From JBCDJI01 sp964351865 (lineage in GTDB: Bacteria; Verrucomicrobiota; Verrucomicrobiia; Methylacidiphilales; JBCBYL01), in NCBI GenBank assembly GCA_964351865.1, contig CAYGPJ010000007.1, forward strand, positions 1 through 64,000: DNA of 64,000 nt. The letters run 5' to 3'. Position 1 is the first letter of the stretch. Every line of letters begins with the position of its first letter. Position numbers and translations under genes: made by a program. Under the pieces are notes generated by a model. The model worked only from the letters and a program-made list of their open reading frames with translations, did no database searches and was not told where the DNA came from. Shown piece after piece: positions 7,833 to 15,308 of the stretch.

Positions 7833-8627
7833 TCACGGAGTATCGTCCGCCGCGCCGGTCTTCTGGGCGTATTGCTGGACGCCGGCCAGCAGGGTGGCGA
7901 GGAAGGCGGAGATGGTGACGAGGGTTCCGACCACTTCGGCTTTCTGTAAATCAATTTCGGCACCTTCCACGAATTCGCGAGAGTGGTCGTTCATTTTACG
8001 GGTGAGGCCCATGACGTTTTCGCCGGCTTCGGATTTTACCGGTGCCTGGGTCAGGGTAATGGTGCGGATTTTGAGAATCAGTTTTCCGTCCTTACAAACT
8101 TCCGCGGCAGCCTTGTTGTCGTGTTGGATCATCGCCTTGGCGACTTCCATCATGGAGAGGATGTGTTCTTCCACTTCGCTCTTCACTTCATATTTTTCCT
8201 TGAGGAACTTGAACTTATCCGGCACGGAAAGGCCTAGGAATTCCTGGCGATCGGGGCCAGTGATTTTTTTAACCAGTTCGGGATCGTTGGTGCCGCCGGT
8301 TTTGAAATCGCAGAGTGCCAGAACGGTGCGGCAATCTTCCATCAATGGCACCACGGTGGAGAGGGCTTCGGAAATGAGGTTGCGTGCCAGCCAGTTTTGA
8401 GCGGTATCTTTAGCGCCTTCGAAGTCGCGGCGATCTTTCTGCTGGGGTTGAACCGGGAACTGATTGGTGACCAGATCATAATCTTCTTCGCTGACCTTGC
8501 GGTAGCTGGCCAGATTGAACATGGCGATGTCGAAGAGTTTCTGGTGGACGCCGAGATAGCGATCCGCGATTTCATTGAGACTGATGGTTTGTCCGCCTTG
8601 GGCGGGTTGTTCGGTTGGTTTAGACAT
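7833..8627 (-). CDS. Unknown protein with C-terminal hydrophobic anchor; last gene of the export run
   Basis: I do not recognise a family. The 264 residues are mainly predicted helix, acidic/basic mixed, with no signal peptide. One hydrophobic stretch near the C-terminus (about 231-250, VVGTLVTISAFLATLLAGV) would make it tail-anchored. The N-terminal 14 residues are Gln/Pro/Gly-rich. It follows the TolC-family gene with a 9-nt gap and is directly followed by the terminator, so it is almost certainly co-transcribed with the secretion genes. A role as a cytoplasmic or inner-membrane accessory of that machine is inferred only from position. Confidence 0.75.
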   Translation of the reverse strand: MSKPTEQPAQGGQTISLNEIADRYLGVHQKLFDIAMFNLASYRKVSEEDYDLVTNQFPVQPQQKDRRDFEGAKDTAQNWLARNLISEALSTVVPLMEDCRTVLALCDFKTGGTNDPELVKKITGPDRQEFLGLSVPDKFKFLKEKYEVKSEVEEHILSMMEVAKAMIQHDNKAAAEVCKDGKLILKIRTITLTQAPVKSEAGENVMGLTRKMNDHSREFVEGAEIDLQKAEVVGTLVTISAFLATLLAGVQQYAQKTGAADDTP

Positions 8628-8636
8628 AATTCTTGT

Positions 8637-10550
8637 TTAGCGGGTGATGGCGATGTTGTTGCGTTCCAGCAGGGTGCCGGTGGTTTCGTAGAGTTTAACG
8701 TAAGCTTTGTTGAGGTCGGCCAGTGCGGCGGTCTCGCGCACTTTGGCCTTATTGAGGTCGCGACGGAATTTCATGACTTCTAGCTCGTTGGTCTGTCCTT
8801 TTTCGAGTCGCTCATCTTCGGTTTCGAGTGCACGAACGGCGTTGGAGCGGAAAGCGCGCATGGCGTCGAGGCGGTCGTAATTGGATTCGATGATGGTCAC
8901 GAGTTGCTGGACTAGTAGTGAAGTTTGCAGTTCGGCATTACGCAGGTTCAGTAGCGCTTGTTCTTTACGATGTTTCGCTTCGTTGCGTTTACCAATGGCG
9001 ATATCGTTACCGAGTGGCACGGAGAAGACGGCGCCGACGGACCATTGCATGCCCTGATTTTCACCGAAGGCTTTCTGGTAGCTACCGGTGAAGTGAGAAT
9101 CGAGTCCGTTGTAACCGAAGGTGGCTTTGAGGTCGAGTTGTGGCCAGATCTGATTTTCGGCGTAGATGAGTTTAATTTCCTCCCGCTCGGCGGAATGGAG
9201 TGCGATGTTGTAACGGGGGCGGTAGGTGAAGGCTTCGGCCAGCAACGAGTTCAGATCCAGATCGTAATCCGGCACCGGCAGGGCGTCGTCCGGGATGATG
9301 ATGCTGAGTGGGGTGTTGGTGGGGGCATCCGAAGTGAGGGCGATGAACTGGGTCTGGCGTTCGATGACTTTATTGCGGGAGATGATGAGTTCTTCAGTGA
9401 CCTCGGCCATAGCGGATTCGGCGCGGCTGAGTTCACGGGCGGAAATCTGACCTTTCTCCAGCGCTTCGCGGCGCTTCTCGGTCAGCAGCTGCGACAATTT
9501 ATATTCTTCCTGTTTGAGGCGGAAGTCCTGCACCAGATAAATCATGTCGTAATAAGCGATCATGGTCTCGGAGACGTTGCTGAGCATGGAGTCACGCAGT
9601 TCCAGTTTACTGATGAACTTGTCTTTGCGGGCGACGCGGATTTCAGCCATGTTGACGTTGGTGCCGAAGTTGCGCAGTAATGGTTGGGTGGCGCGGATGC
9701 CGGTGAAGTTCTGATGCTCGGGGGTGAAGAGTGAGAGCGGACTGGTCTTGCTCAAGGTGTTTTCGATGATGTCGTATTCGCTGAAAATTTCGTATTCGGT
9801 ACCGGTGGGGAGCTTACCTTCCAGCGAGGCTTTGAAGCGGTAGTTATCTTCGTTGAAGATACGAGGATTGCGGCCCAGCGCCAGGAGGGAGCCGCCGGTC
9901 GAGGTGAAATCCTGAGTGTTTTGCGGGCGGTCGAGGCTTTCGTAACGACCATCCAGCTTGAAGACGGGGTTGAATGCGCCGATGGCTTGACGGTTAATGT
10001 CATTCTTAATTTCGGTATCGATGACTTTGACCTGAATTTCCAGATTGCGGGTCATGGAGTTGCTTAATGCCTGGGTGAGCGAGACGGTGCTTTCTGGCAG
10101 TGGACGGATGGTGTAGATGGGAGCGGGGGGGACATGGGAGGTGCCGCCACCACCGATGGAAGCTGAGGAAGTGGTTCCCGCGGTCGCGTTGATTTCCAGA
10201 TCCGGGGAAGAGGTGATGATGGACTGACCGGCTCCACCTGTGGTGCGTGAATCAACCGTAGCCGTCGTTTCGGTGGTGCTACCTGGGGTCGTAACTGCTG
10301 CGGGCAGCGCAGTGAGAATAGAAGTTGAGGTAGCCTCCGAGGCCGTGGTATCGACGACGGCTACTGGTGCTGCCGCTTCGACGGGTGGTTTGGAAGTGGA
10401 AGAGGGAGATGGAGTCGCATCCGCATCCGCTTGAGCGCTGCCTTGGCAGGAGCAAAACAAACTAACCATTGGAAAAATGGCCAAGCATACCACCAAGTCT
10501 GACTTGGAAACTTTTAAGGATAGTTTCTTATTACTTATTATCATGTTCAT
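8637..10550 (-). CDS. TolC-family outer-membrane factor with long Ser/Thr/Ala-rich N-terminus
   Basis: After a basic start and a hydrophobic segment (19-32) comes SLFCSC, which may be a non-canonical lipobox (Cys33 or Cys35). Residues ~36-150 are low-complexity Ala/Ser/Thr/Pro. The outer-membrane efflux protein (OEP) domain follows at ~155-630, with the long alternating helices and two repeats expected of TolC trimers (ALSNSMTRNLEIQVK near 163; GQTNELEVMKFRRDLNKAK in the second half). TolC-like channels span the outer membrane and periplasm and dock on HlyD-type adaptors, two of which are encoded upstream in the same run. The linker of more than 100 residues before the OEP domain is unusual and could span a thick envelope or peptidoglycan layer. 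Length 637. Confidence 0.88.
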   Translation of the reverse strand: MNMIISNKKLSLKVSKSDLVVCLAIFPMVSLFCSCQGSAQADADATPSPSSTSKPPVEAAAPVAVVDTTASEATSTSILTALPAAVTTPGSTTETTATVDSRTTGGAGQSIITSSPDLEINATAGTTSSASIGGGGTSHVPPAPIYTIRPLPESTVSLTQALSNSMTRNLEIQVKVIDTEIKNDINRQAIGAFNPVFKLDGRYESLDRPQNTQDFTSTGGSLLALGRNPRIFNEDNYRFKASLEGKLPTGTEYEIFSEYDIIENTLSKTSPLSLFTPEHQNFTGIRATQPLLRNFGTNVNMAEIRVARKDKFISKLELRDSMLSNVSETMIAYYDMIYLVQDFRLKQEEYKLSQLLTEKRREALEKGQISARELSRAESAMAEVTEELIISRNKVIERQTQFIALTSDAPTNTPLSIIIPDDALPVPDYDLDLNSLLAEAFTYRPRYNIALHSAEREEIKLIYAENQIWPQLDLKATFGYNGLDSHFTGSYQKAFGENQGMQWSVGAVFSVPLGNDIAIGKRNEAKHRKEQALLNLRNAELQTSLLVQQLVTIIESNYDRLDAMRAFRSNAVRALETEDERLEKGQTNELEVMKFRRDLNKAKVRETAALADLNKAYVKLYETTGTLLERNNIAITR

Positions 10551-10626
10551 CTCCCCCGCTAAGGAAAGCAGTCAACGCCTAGAAAGATGATAAGTCAAAT
10601 TTAATAAGTGTTTGTTTTTGAATGAG

Positions 10627-12615
10627 TTAAACATGCGAGCTTTTACCCGAGAAGGAGAGTTGCTCATCGAGTTGAGTATCTGATTTGAGCACCAGCTTTC
10701 TGCTTTTGGCGGCCATTTTTTCGGCACTGGACTGGGAATAGAGGTAGGCTTTGCTGAGCAGCCAGCTGCCTTGCTCCGGGCCAGAGCCCTGAATCAGGCT
10801 TTTCAGCGACTTGCGGACGCTGGTTGGCAGGAAGCGTTTGATGGTGGCATCCTCCAGGCTGACGATGAAACGAGCGGTGCCGGGGTCGCCTTGACGTCCG
10901 GCTCTACCGACCAACTGACGGTCGATGCGTCCGGATTCGTGAAATTCGGTGGCAATGACATGCAATCCCCCCATTTCCACCACGCCGGGCCCCAATTTAA
11001 TGTCGGTGCCGCGTCCCGCCATATTAGTGGCAATCGTCAAGGCGCCCTGCTGGCCTGCCTGGGCAATGATCTGCGCCTCTTCTTTATGGCGAACGGCGTT
11101 CAGCACCTGATGCCGAATGCCTTGGCTGGTGAGTTGTTCTGAGAGTGATTCACTGTCTCCGATCGCGCGGGTTCCGACCAGAATCGGGCGTCCGGAGGCC
11201 TGTTTTTCTTTAATTTCCGCCAAGACGGCATCCCATTTTTCGGTGCTGACGGAGCTGGTAAGCGTGGGCTCCAGTTGGCGTTGAACCGGTCGGTGGGTGG
11301 GAATCTGCACGACCGGCAGGTGGTAGATGGCCCACAGTTCGGAGCGGGACTCATAAGCGGTGCCGGATAAGCCGGAGAGTTTCGGATAGCAGCGGAAATA
11401 GCGTTGAAAACTCATCGATGCCTGAGTTTCATTGGGAGCGGTGATTTCGATGCCTTCTTTAGCCTCGACCGCCTGATGCAGACCCTCCTGCCAGGTTCGA
11501 TCCGGCAGGATGCGACCGGTAAACTCATCCACCAGTTCGATTTTTCCGGCGTCGATAATGTAATGAATATCCCGCAGGTAGAAGTGTTCGGCCATTACCG
11601 CCGTTTTCAGCAGTTCTTCGATGCGGTCATGTCCCTGCCATGCGGCGGGCAGGCGGTTACTCTCGGTGGCGAAGCGATTGACAGTGTGTGGGGGGATGTG
11701 GATTTCACGGTGTTTATGTTTGATGGTGAAATCTTTATCCTCCTCCATCCGGCGGCAGAAATCTCGCGCGACGGAAACCGCCTGCTCCAGTTCGCCGGTA
11801 TCCGATTTGGAGCTGATGATCAGCGGAGTGACGGCTTCATCAATCAGCACGCTGTCCGCTTCATCGATGATGGCAAAGTGCAGTCCGCGCGTGACGATGC
11901 CGTCTTGTGGTAGCGGCACGCCACCCACCCGGCGGAGCAGTCGGCGGGATTTCTGGGCGGGCAGGCCGATGCGGAGTCGATCGCGCAGGAAATCGGCCAC
12001 GATACTTTTCGGGGTGGTGTAAGTGATGTCAGCCGCGTAGCCGAGTTGGCGCAGTGGCTGCGCGGTCTGAGTGCCGACGGCGGAGGCTTTGAGTCCGAAG
12101 AACGAGTAGAGCGGTTGAGATTCTTCAGCGTCGCGATCTGCCAGATACTCGTTAGCGGTGATAATATGGCAGGGCAGGCGGGTGCTGCCCATCAACACCG
12201 CGGCTAGCGCAATGGTTAAGGTTTTGCCTTCGCCGGTAGCCATTTCGGCCAGAATTCCCTGAAATAAACTCAGGGCTCCGGCCAACTGTTCCCGGTAAGG
12301 GGTGAAGCCCAGTGTGCGCTCGCAGCCGATCGAGGTGATGGCGAGCCCTTCGATCAGCGCGTCGATCGGAACCTGATTGCGGGTGAGTTGCGGACGCAGT
12401 TGGTCCAGTCCCTGCCGGAGTTCATGATCGGAGTGTGAGCGCAGCGCCTCGATGCGGGTTTGGGTCAGTTCGGCATGTTGCAGCAACTCCTGGCCCACCG
12501 CACGTCTCCGCGCATAACAACCGCGCCAGGTGTGCACCCACGCATCCAACTGTGAATACGTCTTGCGTTCTTCACGTGTTTTGAGGCGCCAATAATCGAG
12601 TCGGGACTGGTTCAT
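10627..12615 (-). CDS. SecA paralogue lacking the C-terminal third
   Basis: This 662-residue protein has the complete SecA motor: Walker A MATGEGKT (125-132), the DEAD box IIDEADSVLIDEA (Asp251), VDEFTGRILP (362-371), TNMAGRGTDIK (530-540) and VGRAGRQGDPG (569-579). Housekeeping SecA proteins are usually 830-950 residues. Here the sequence stops just after the beginning of the helical scaffold, so the helical wing, the rest of the scaffold and the C-terminal zinc/SecB-binding tail are missing. The gene sits between the M50-HlyD fusion (36-nt gap) and the TolC gene (76-nt gap), not in a sec context. I infer a dedicated ATPase driving export through this envelope complex, probably of the giant protein. 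A true SecA2 working with SecYEG is the main alternative. Confidence 0.88.
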   Translation of the reverse strand: MNQSRLDYWRLKTREERKTYSQLDAWVHTWRGCYARRRAVGQELLQHAELTQTRIEALRSHSDHELRQGLDQLRPQLTRNQVPIDALIEGLAITSIGCERTLGFTPYREQLAGALSLFQGILAEMATGEGKTLTIALAAVLMGSTRLPCHIITANEYLADRDAEESQPLYSFFGLKASAVGTQTAQPLRQLGYAADITYTTPKSIVADFLRDRLRIGLPAQKSRRLLRRVGGVPLPQDGIVTRGLHFAIIDEADSVLIDEAVTPLIISSKSDTGELEQAVSVARDFCRRMEEDKDFTIKHKHREIHIPPHTVNRFATESNRLPAAWQGHDRIEELLKTAVMAEHFYLRDIHYIIDAGKIELVDEFTGRILPDRTWQEGLHQAVEAKEGIEITAPNETQASMSFQRYFRCYPKLSGLSGTAYESRSELWAIYHLPVVQIPTHRPVQRQLEPTLTSSVSTEKWDAVLAEIKEKQASGRPILVGTRAIGDSESLSEQLTSQGIRHQVLNAVRHKEEAQIIAQAGQQGALTIATNMAGRGTDIKLGPGVVEMGGLHVIATEFHESGRIDRQLVGRAGRQGDPGTARFIVSLEDATIKRFLPTSVRKSLKSLIQGSGPEQGSWLLSKAYLYSQSSAEKMAAKSRKLVLKSDTQLDEQLSFSGKSSHV

Positions 12616-12651
12616 GTTCTGGTAGATGCTTAATACTTAACTGCTGACTTT

Positions 12652-14802
12652 CTATTCTTTAAGACGGGATTCAAGGATTTGGCGTAAGGTGCGCAGCCAC
12701 TGCCAGAGCAAGGGGCGATAGCCGACGTGCACACGCAGCAGTCCTCGCCGGTTGTGATGCAGTGTCCCCGTGGCGGCTTCATCCAGTTCGCCCGTTATCA
12801 GGAAGAAAGGTTCCACTGCTTTGATGCCATAGGGATCATTTTGCTCGGTTTCCACATCGCCGCCGGATTTCCAACCGAGCGCGGGGTGCGGCAGTTGGGT
12901 TTGTTCGGCTGGAATCAGTTCAAAGCGGTCGGCATCGATTTCAACGCCGGCATTTCCGTAGAGTTTTACCTCGCCGGTTTTGAGTTCGCGATCAAACAGA
13001 TAGGAAGCTTTCGCTTGCGGCACGATAGCAACGAAGCGGAAGGAATGAGGGTCAATGATTTGCCCTAGCGAGACCCCGCGGCGGATGTAGCTGCCGATTT
13101 GATCCTGAATGTCGGCCGCCACCCAGATGCCATCAATCGGGGCGCGCACCACGAGTTTGTCCTTAAAATCCTGAAACGTCTGCTTCATCTCGATCGCCGC
13201 AGCGATTTCTGATTGAACGGAAGCCAGGCGGGCTTGCTCTTCGTAACCGATTTGCTGGAGGGAAATCCGGCCCGAGCGCAGTTTGCTTTCGGCGATCTTG
13301 ATTTCGTAATCGAAGGTGAAATTATCCAGTACGAAGAGGGGTTGCCCCTGCTTGACGGTGGCGCCGGGAGGGGTGACGAGTTCGATCAGCGTGCCCTGGC
13401 TTTCGGTGTAGACATTCGTGTATTCATCGGCTTCTACCATGCCATGGGCGCGGAAATGTTCGGGCATGGGCACGACGGCCAGCAGGAAAATAATGAAGCC
13501 GATCCCGCCCAGGCTGATAGCCAGCGCACGGGTGCGGGTGGGTTCCAGGATGGGGTCGGTGAAGAGATAGTTGATGAACTTGCCGAGCGGGACGAGCCCC
13601 CACAGGATGATGATGAGAATGGCCAGCACGATGCCGATGCCGAAGAAGTTACCCACCAGCATCATGGCGATGCTATACATCAGGATCACGCGGTAGATCG
13701 AACTGCCGATCCCGTAAGCGGTCAGCCAGGTTCCTTCGCTCTTGGAATCGCTGGGAACTTCCGTATCACGAACGGCGAACAGATAGTGTTCCGCATAATA
13801 ACGGATCATCTTTTGTGAGCGCTGACCGAGGTTGGGAATGCCAATGGCGTCGCACAAGATGAAATAGCCGTCGAAACGCAGCAGCGGGTTGATATTAAAC
13901 AGGAAGGTGGTGACGGAAGCTACGATGATGGTGTTGTAGGCGATGGCGTTGAGGGTGCCGGGGCTGGTATTGGCCCAGATGATGAGTGCCACCGCGGCTA
14001 ACAGAAACTCGAAGATCATCCCGCCGGCGGCCACCAGCATGCGGTGCCAGCGGTTCGGGAAGGACCAACTGGAGGAGGCATCTACATAAGGGAGTGGAGT
14101 CACAATCAGCATCATGATCCCGAGCGTGCGCACTTCACCGCCGAAGAAACGACACAGCAGACCATGCCCCAGCTCGTGCCAGGCTTTAGCGATCGCGCCA
14201 CTGATGTAGAGCAGGAATAAATTCGACGGACTCAAGAGCCCCTGACTTTGATCCTGCAGGGCGGAGAAGTTGGATCCGGCTTCCACCAGCGCGACCAGCA
14301 TGACGCCGACCCAGATGGTGATTCCGAGCGGGCTGAAGAAGGGACGGAACAGGGGTAGCAGTTTTGACAGGAGGTCGTTGGGGTCGAACAGCGGGAACTT
14401 CAGGAACAGAAAGCTCATCATCTTGCCTTTCAGTTCTTTCTGTTGCTGTTTGCGTTGCCGTTCGAACTGCATGCTGGCATCCGGCGGCAGGTCGGACTGA
14501 ATCAGGTTGGCACCGGTGAGTTGAGCCAACAGGCGCACCACATCCCGCTGGCCGGGGGCTTCATCAGGGAAGAGGGCTAAGCATTCCCGCCAGACCTCCT
14601 CCACCGTGCGATCGCGACCGAGGCGGGCGATGAAGCGATAGGCGACGGGACTCAGGCGGAAGAAAGCGTTGCTGTAGGGATCGCGGATCACATACCAGGT
14701 GTTGCCGCGGTAGCGGTGTCGTTCTACCTCGGCATTGGCATTGAGCTTAGCCTTCGACTTGGCGATGCGGTGCCAGGCCTCACTGAACATCCCACCACTC
14801 AT
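12652..14802 (-). CDS. PqqD-like / M50 membrane peptidase / HlyD adaptor fusion
   Basis: Residues ~20-105 resemble a PqqD-type peptide-binding fold (YVIRDPYSNAFFRLSP, then a helical part). A site-2-protease-like M50 core follows at ~155-450 with several membrane segments, the zinc motif HELGH (His209, Glu210, His213) and NPLLRFDGY (Asp311 as third ligand). After the last membrane segments (~430-455) comes a HlyD/biotinyl-lipoyl adaptor part (~465-650) with paired half-motifs (GTLIELVTPPGATVKQGQPL and VVRAPIDGIWVAADI) around a helical hairpin. The arrangement puts a peptide-binding head in the cytoplasm, a protease in the membrane and an adaptor in the periplasm. I infer it recognises, and may clip, a leader of an exported protein. 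The mRNA hairpin over its start is listed separately; Met5 is a possible alternative start. Confidence 0.85.
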   Translation of the reverse strand: MSGGMFSEAWHRIAKSKAKLNANAEVERHRYRGNTWYVIRDPYSNAFFRLSPVAYRFIARLGRDRTVEEVWRECLALFPDEAPGQRDVVRLLAQLTGANLIQSDLPPDASMQFERQRKQQQKELKGKMMSFLFLKFPLFDPNDLLSKLLPLFRPFFSPLGITIWVGVMLVALVEAGSNFSALQDQSQGLLSPSNLFLLYISGAIAKAWHELGHGLLCRFFGGEVRTLGIMMLIVTPLPYVDASSSWSFPNRWHRMLVAAGGMIFEFLLAAVALIIWANTSPGTLNAIAYNTIIVASVTTFLFNINPLLRFDGYFILCDAIGIPNLGQRSQKMIRYYAEHYLFAVRDTEVPSDSKSEGTWLTAYGIGSSIYRVILMYSIAMMLVGNFFGIGIVLAILIIILWGLVPLGKFINYLFTDPILEPTRTRALAISLGGIGFIIFLLAVVPMPEHFRAHGMVEADEYTNVYTESQGTLIELVTPPGATVKQGQPLFVLDNFTFDYEIKIAESKLRSGRISLQQIGYEEQARLASVQSEIAAAIEMKQTFQDFKDKLVVRAPIDGIWVAADIQDQIGSYIRRGVSLGQIIDPHSFRFVAIVPQAKASYLFDRELKTGEVKLYGNAGVEIDADRFELIPAEQTQLPHPALGWKSGGDVETEQNDPYGIKAVEPFFLITGELDEAATGTLHHNRRGLLRVHVGYRPLLWQWLRTLRQILESRLKE

Positions 14803-14827
14803 GAAGGAGTTCCTCCTTCATGAGTGG
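14795..14827 (-). promoter_or_regulatory. Perfect 15-bp hairpin over the ribosome-binding site and start codon
   Basis: CCACTCATGAAGGAG (14795-14809) and CTCCTTCATGAGTGG (14813-14827) are exact complements with a 3-nt loop. In the minus-strand transcript the AAGGAGG Shine-Dalgarno is in the 5' arm and loop, and the AUG of the M50-HlyD gene (14800-14802) is in the 3' arm. Folding would hide both, so translation may be kept low or need coupling or an opening factor. Confidence 0.6.
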
Positions 14828-14888
14828 AAATTCGAAATTTTAAATTCGAAATGCGAAACGGAATAGAACTGGGGCGAGGCATGGAGGG

Positions 14889-15251
14889 TTACTGTGGTTG
14901 GCTCTTTTTTAGGATGGCTCCGAAGATGTTAGTGAGTTCCTGGCTCTCTTGTTCTAGTTCGGAGAGCTGCTTCTTTAGATCGCCCGTGGCCGAATCCTGA
15001 AGCAGGCGGAGCCAGTAACGGGATTCTTTGGCTTCTTTTCGGCAGTATTTGATACGCAGGACGAAGTCCTTCTTGCTGACGGATTCGTTCGCTTCGATGT
15101 AGTTCGCTCCTACTGAGCCAGAAGACCGAACGAGTTGACGTATATCCGGCAGCGTCACCGGATTAGATGGAAACTGTTTGAGCACACGCCGCACAGAACG
15201 AGCGTAATTTTCGGTCCGTTCTTCCAGATCAAAAGTCTTTTGCGTGCTCAT
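14889..15251 (-). CDS. Four-helix-bundle protein (23S rRNA intervening-sequence protein family)
   Basis: A 120-residue helical protein with the family pattern SSGSVGANYIEANES at ~68-82 followed by KDFVLRIKYCRKEAKES. These proteins form pentameric or similar helical bundles; most are of unknown function and are often found as isolated insertions between unrelated genes. Here the gene splits the two HlyD-type genes and is bordered on both sides by AT-rich TTTCGGATTT/AAATTCGAAATTT-like sequence, also seen near 7788-7824. I regard it as a likely insertion in the operon rather than a core component, though co-transcription is possible. Confidence 0.85.
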   Translation of the reverse strand: MSTQKTFDLEERTENYARSVRRVLKQFPSNPVTLPDIRQLVRSSGSVGANYIEANESVSKKDFVLRIKYCRKEAKESRYWLRLLQDSATGDLKKQLSELEQESQELTNIFGAILKKSQPQ

Positions 15252-15308
15252 CGGTTAATTTTAGTTTCGGATTTCGTACTTAGTATTTCGGATTTTGATT
15301 TCATCCGT

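Noticed and set aside
10627..12615. Housekeeping SecA
   Set aside because: Too short by about 200 residues, missing the scaffold, wing and zinc tail, and located in a non-sec operon.
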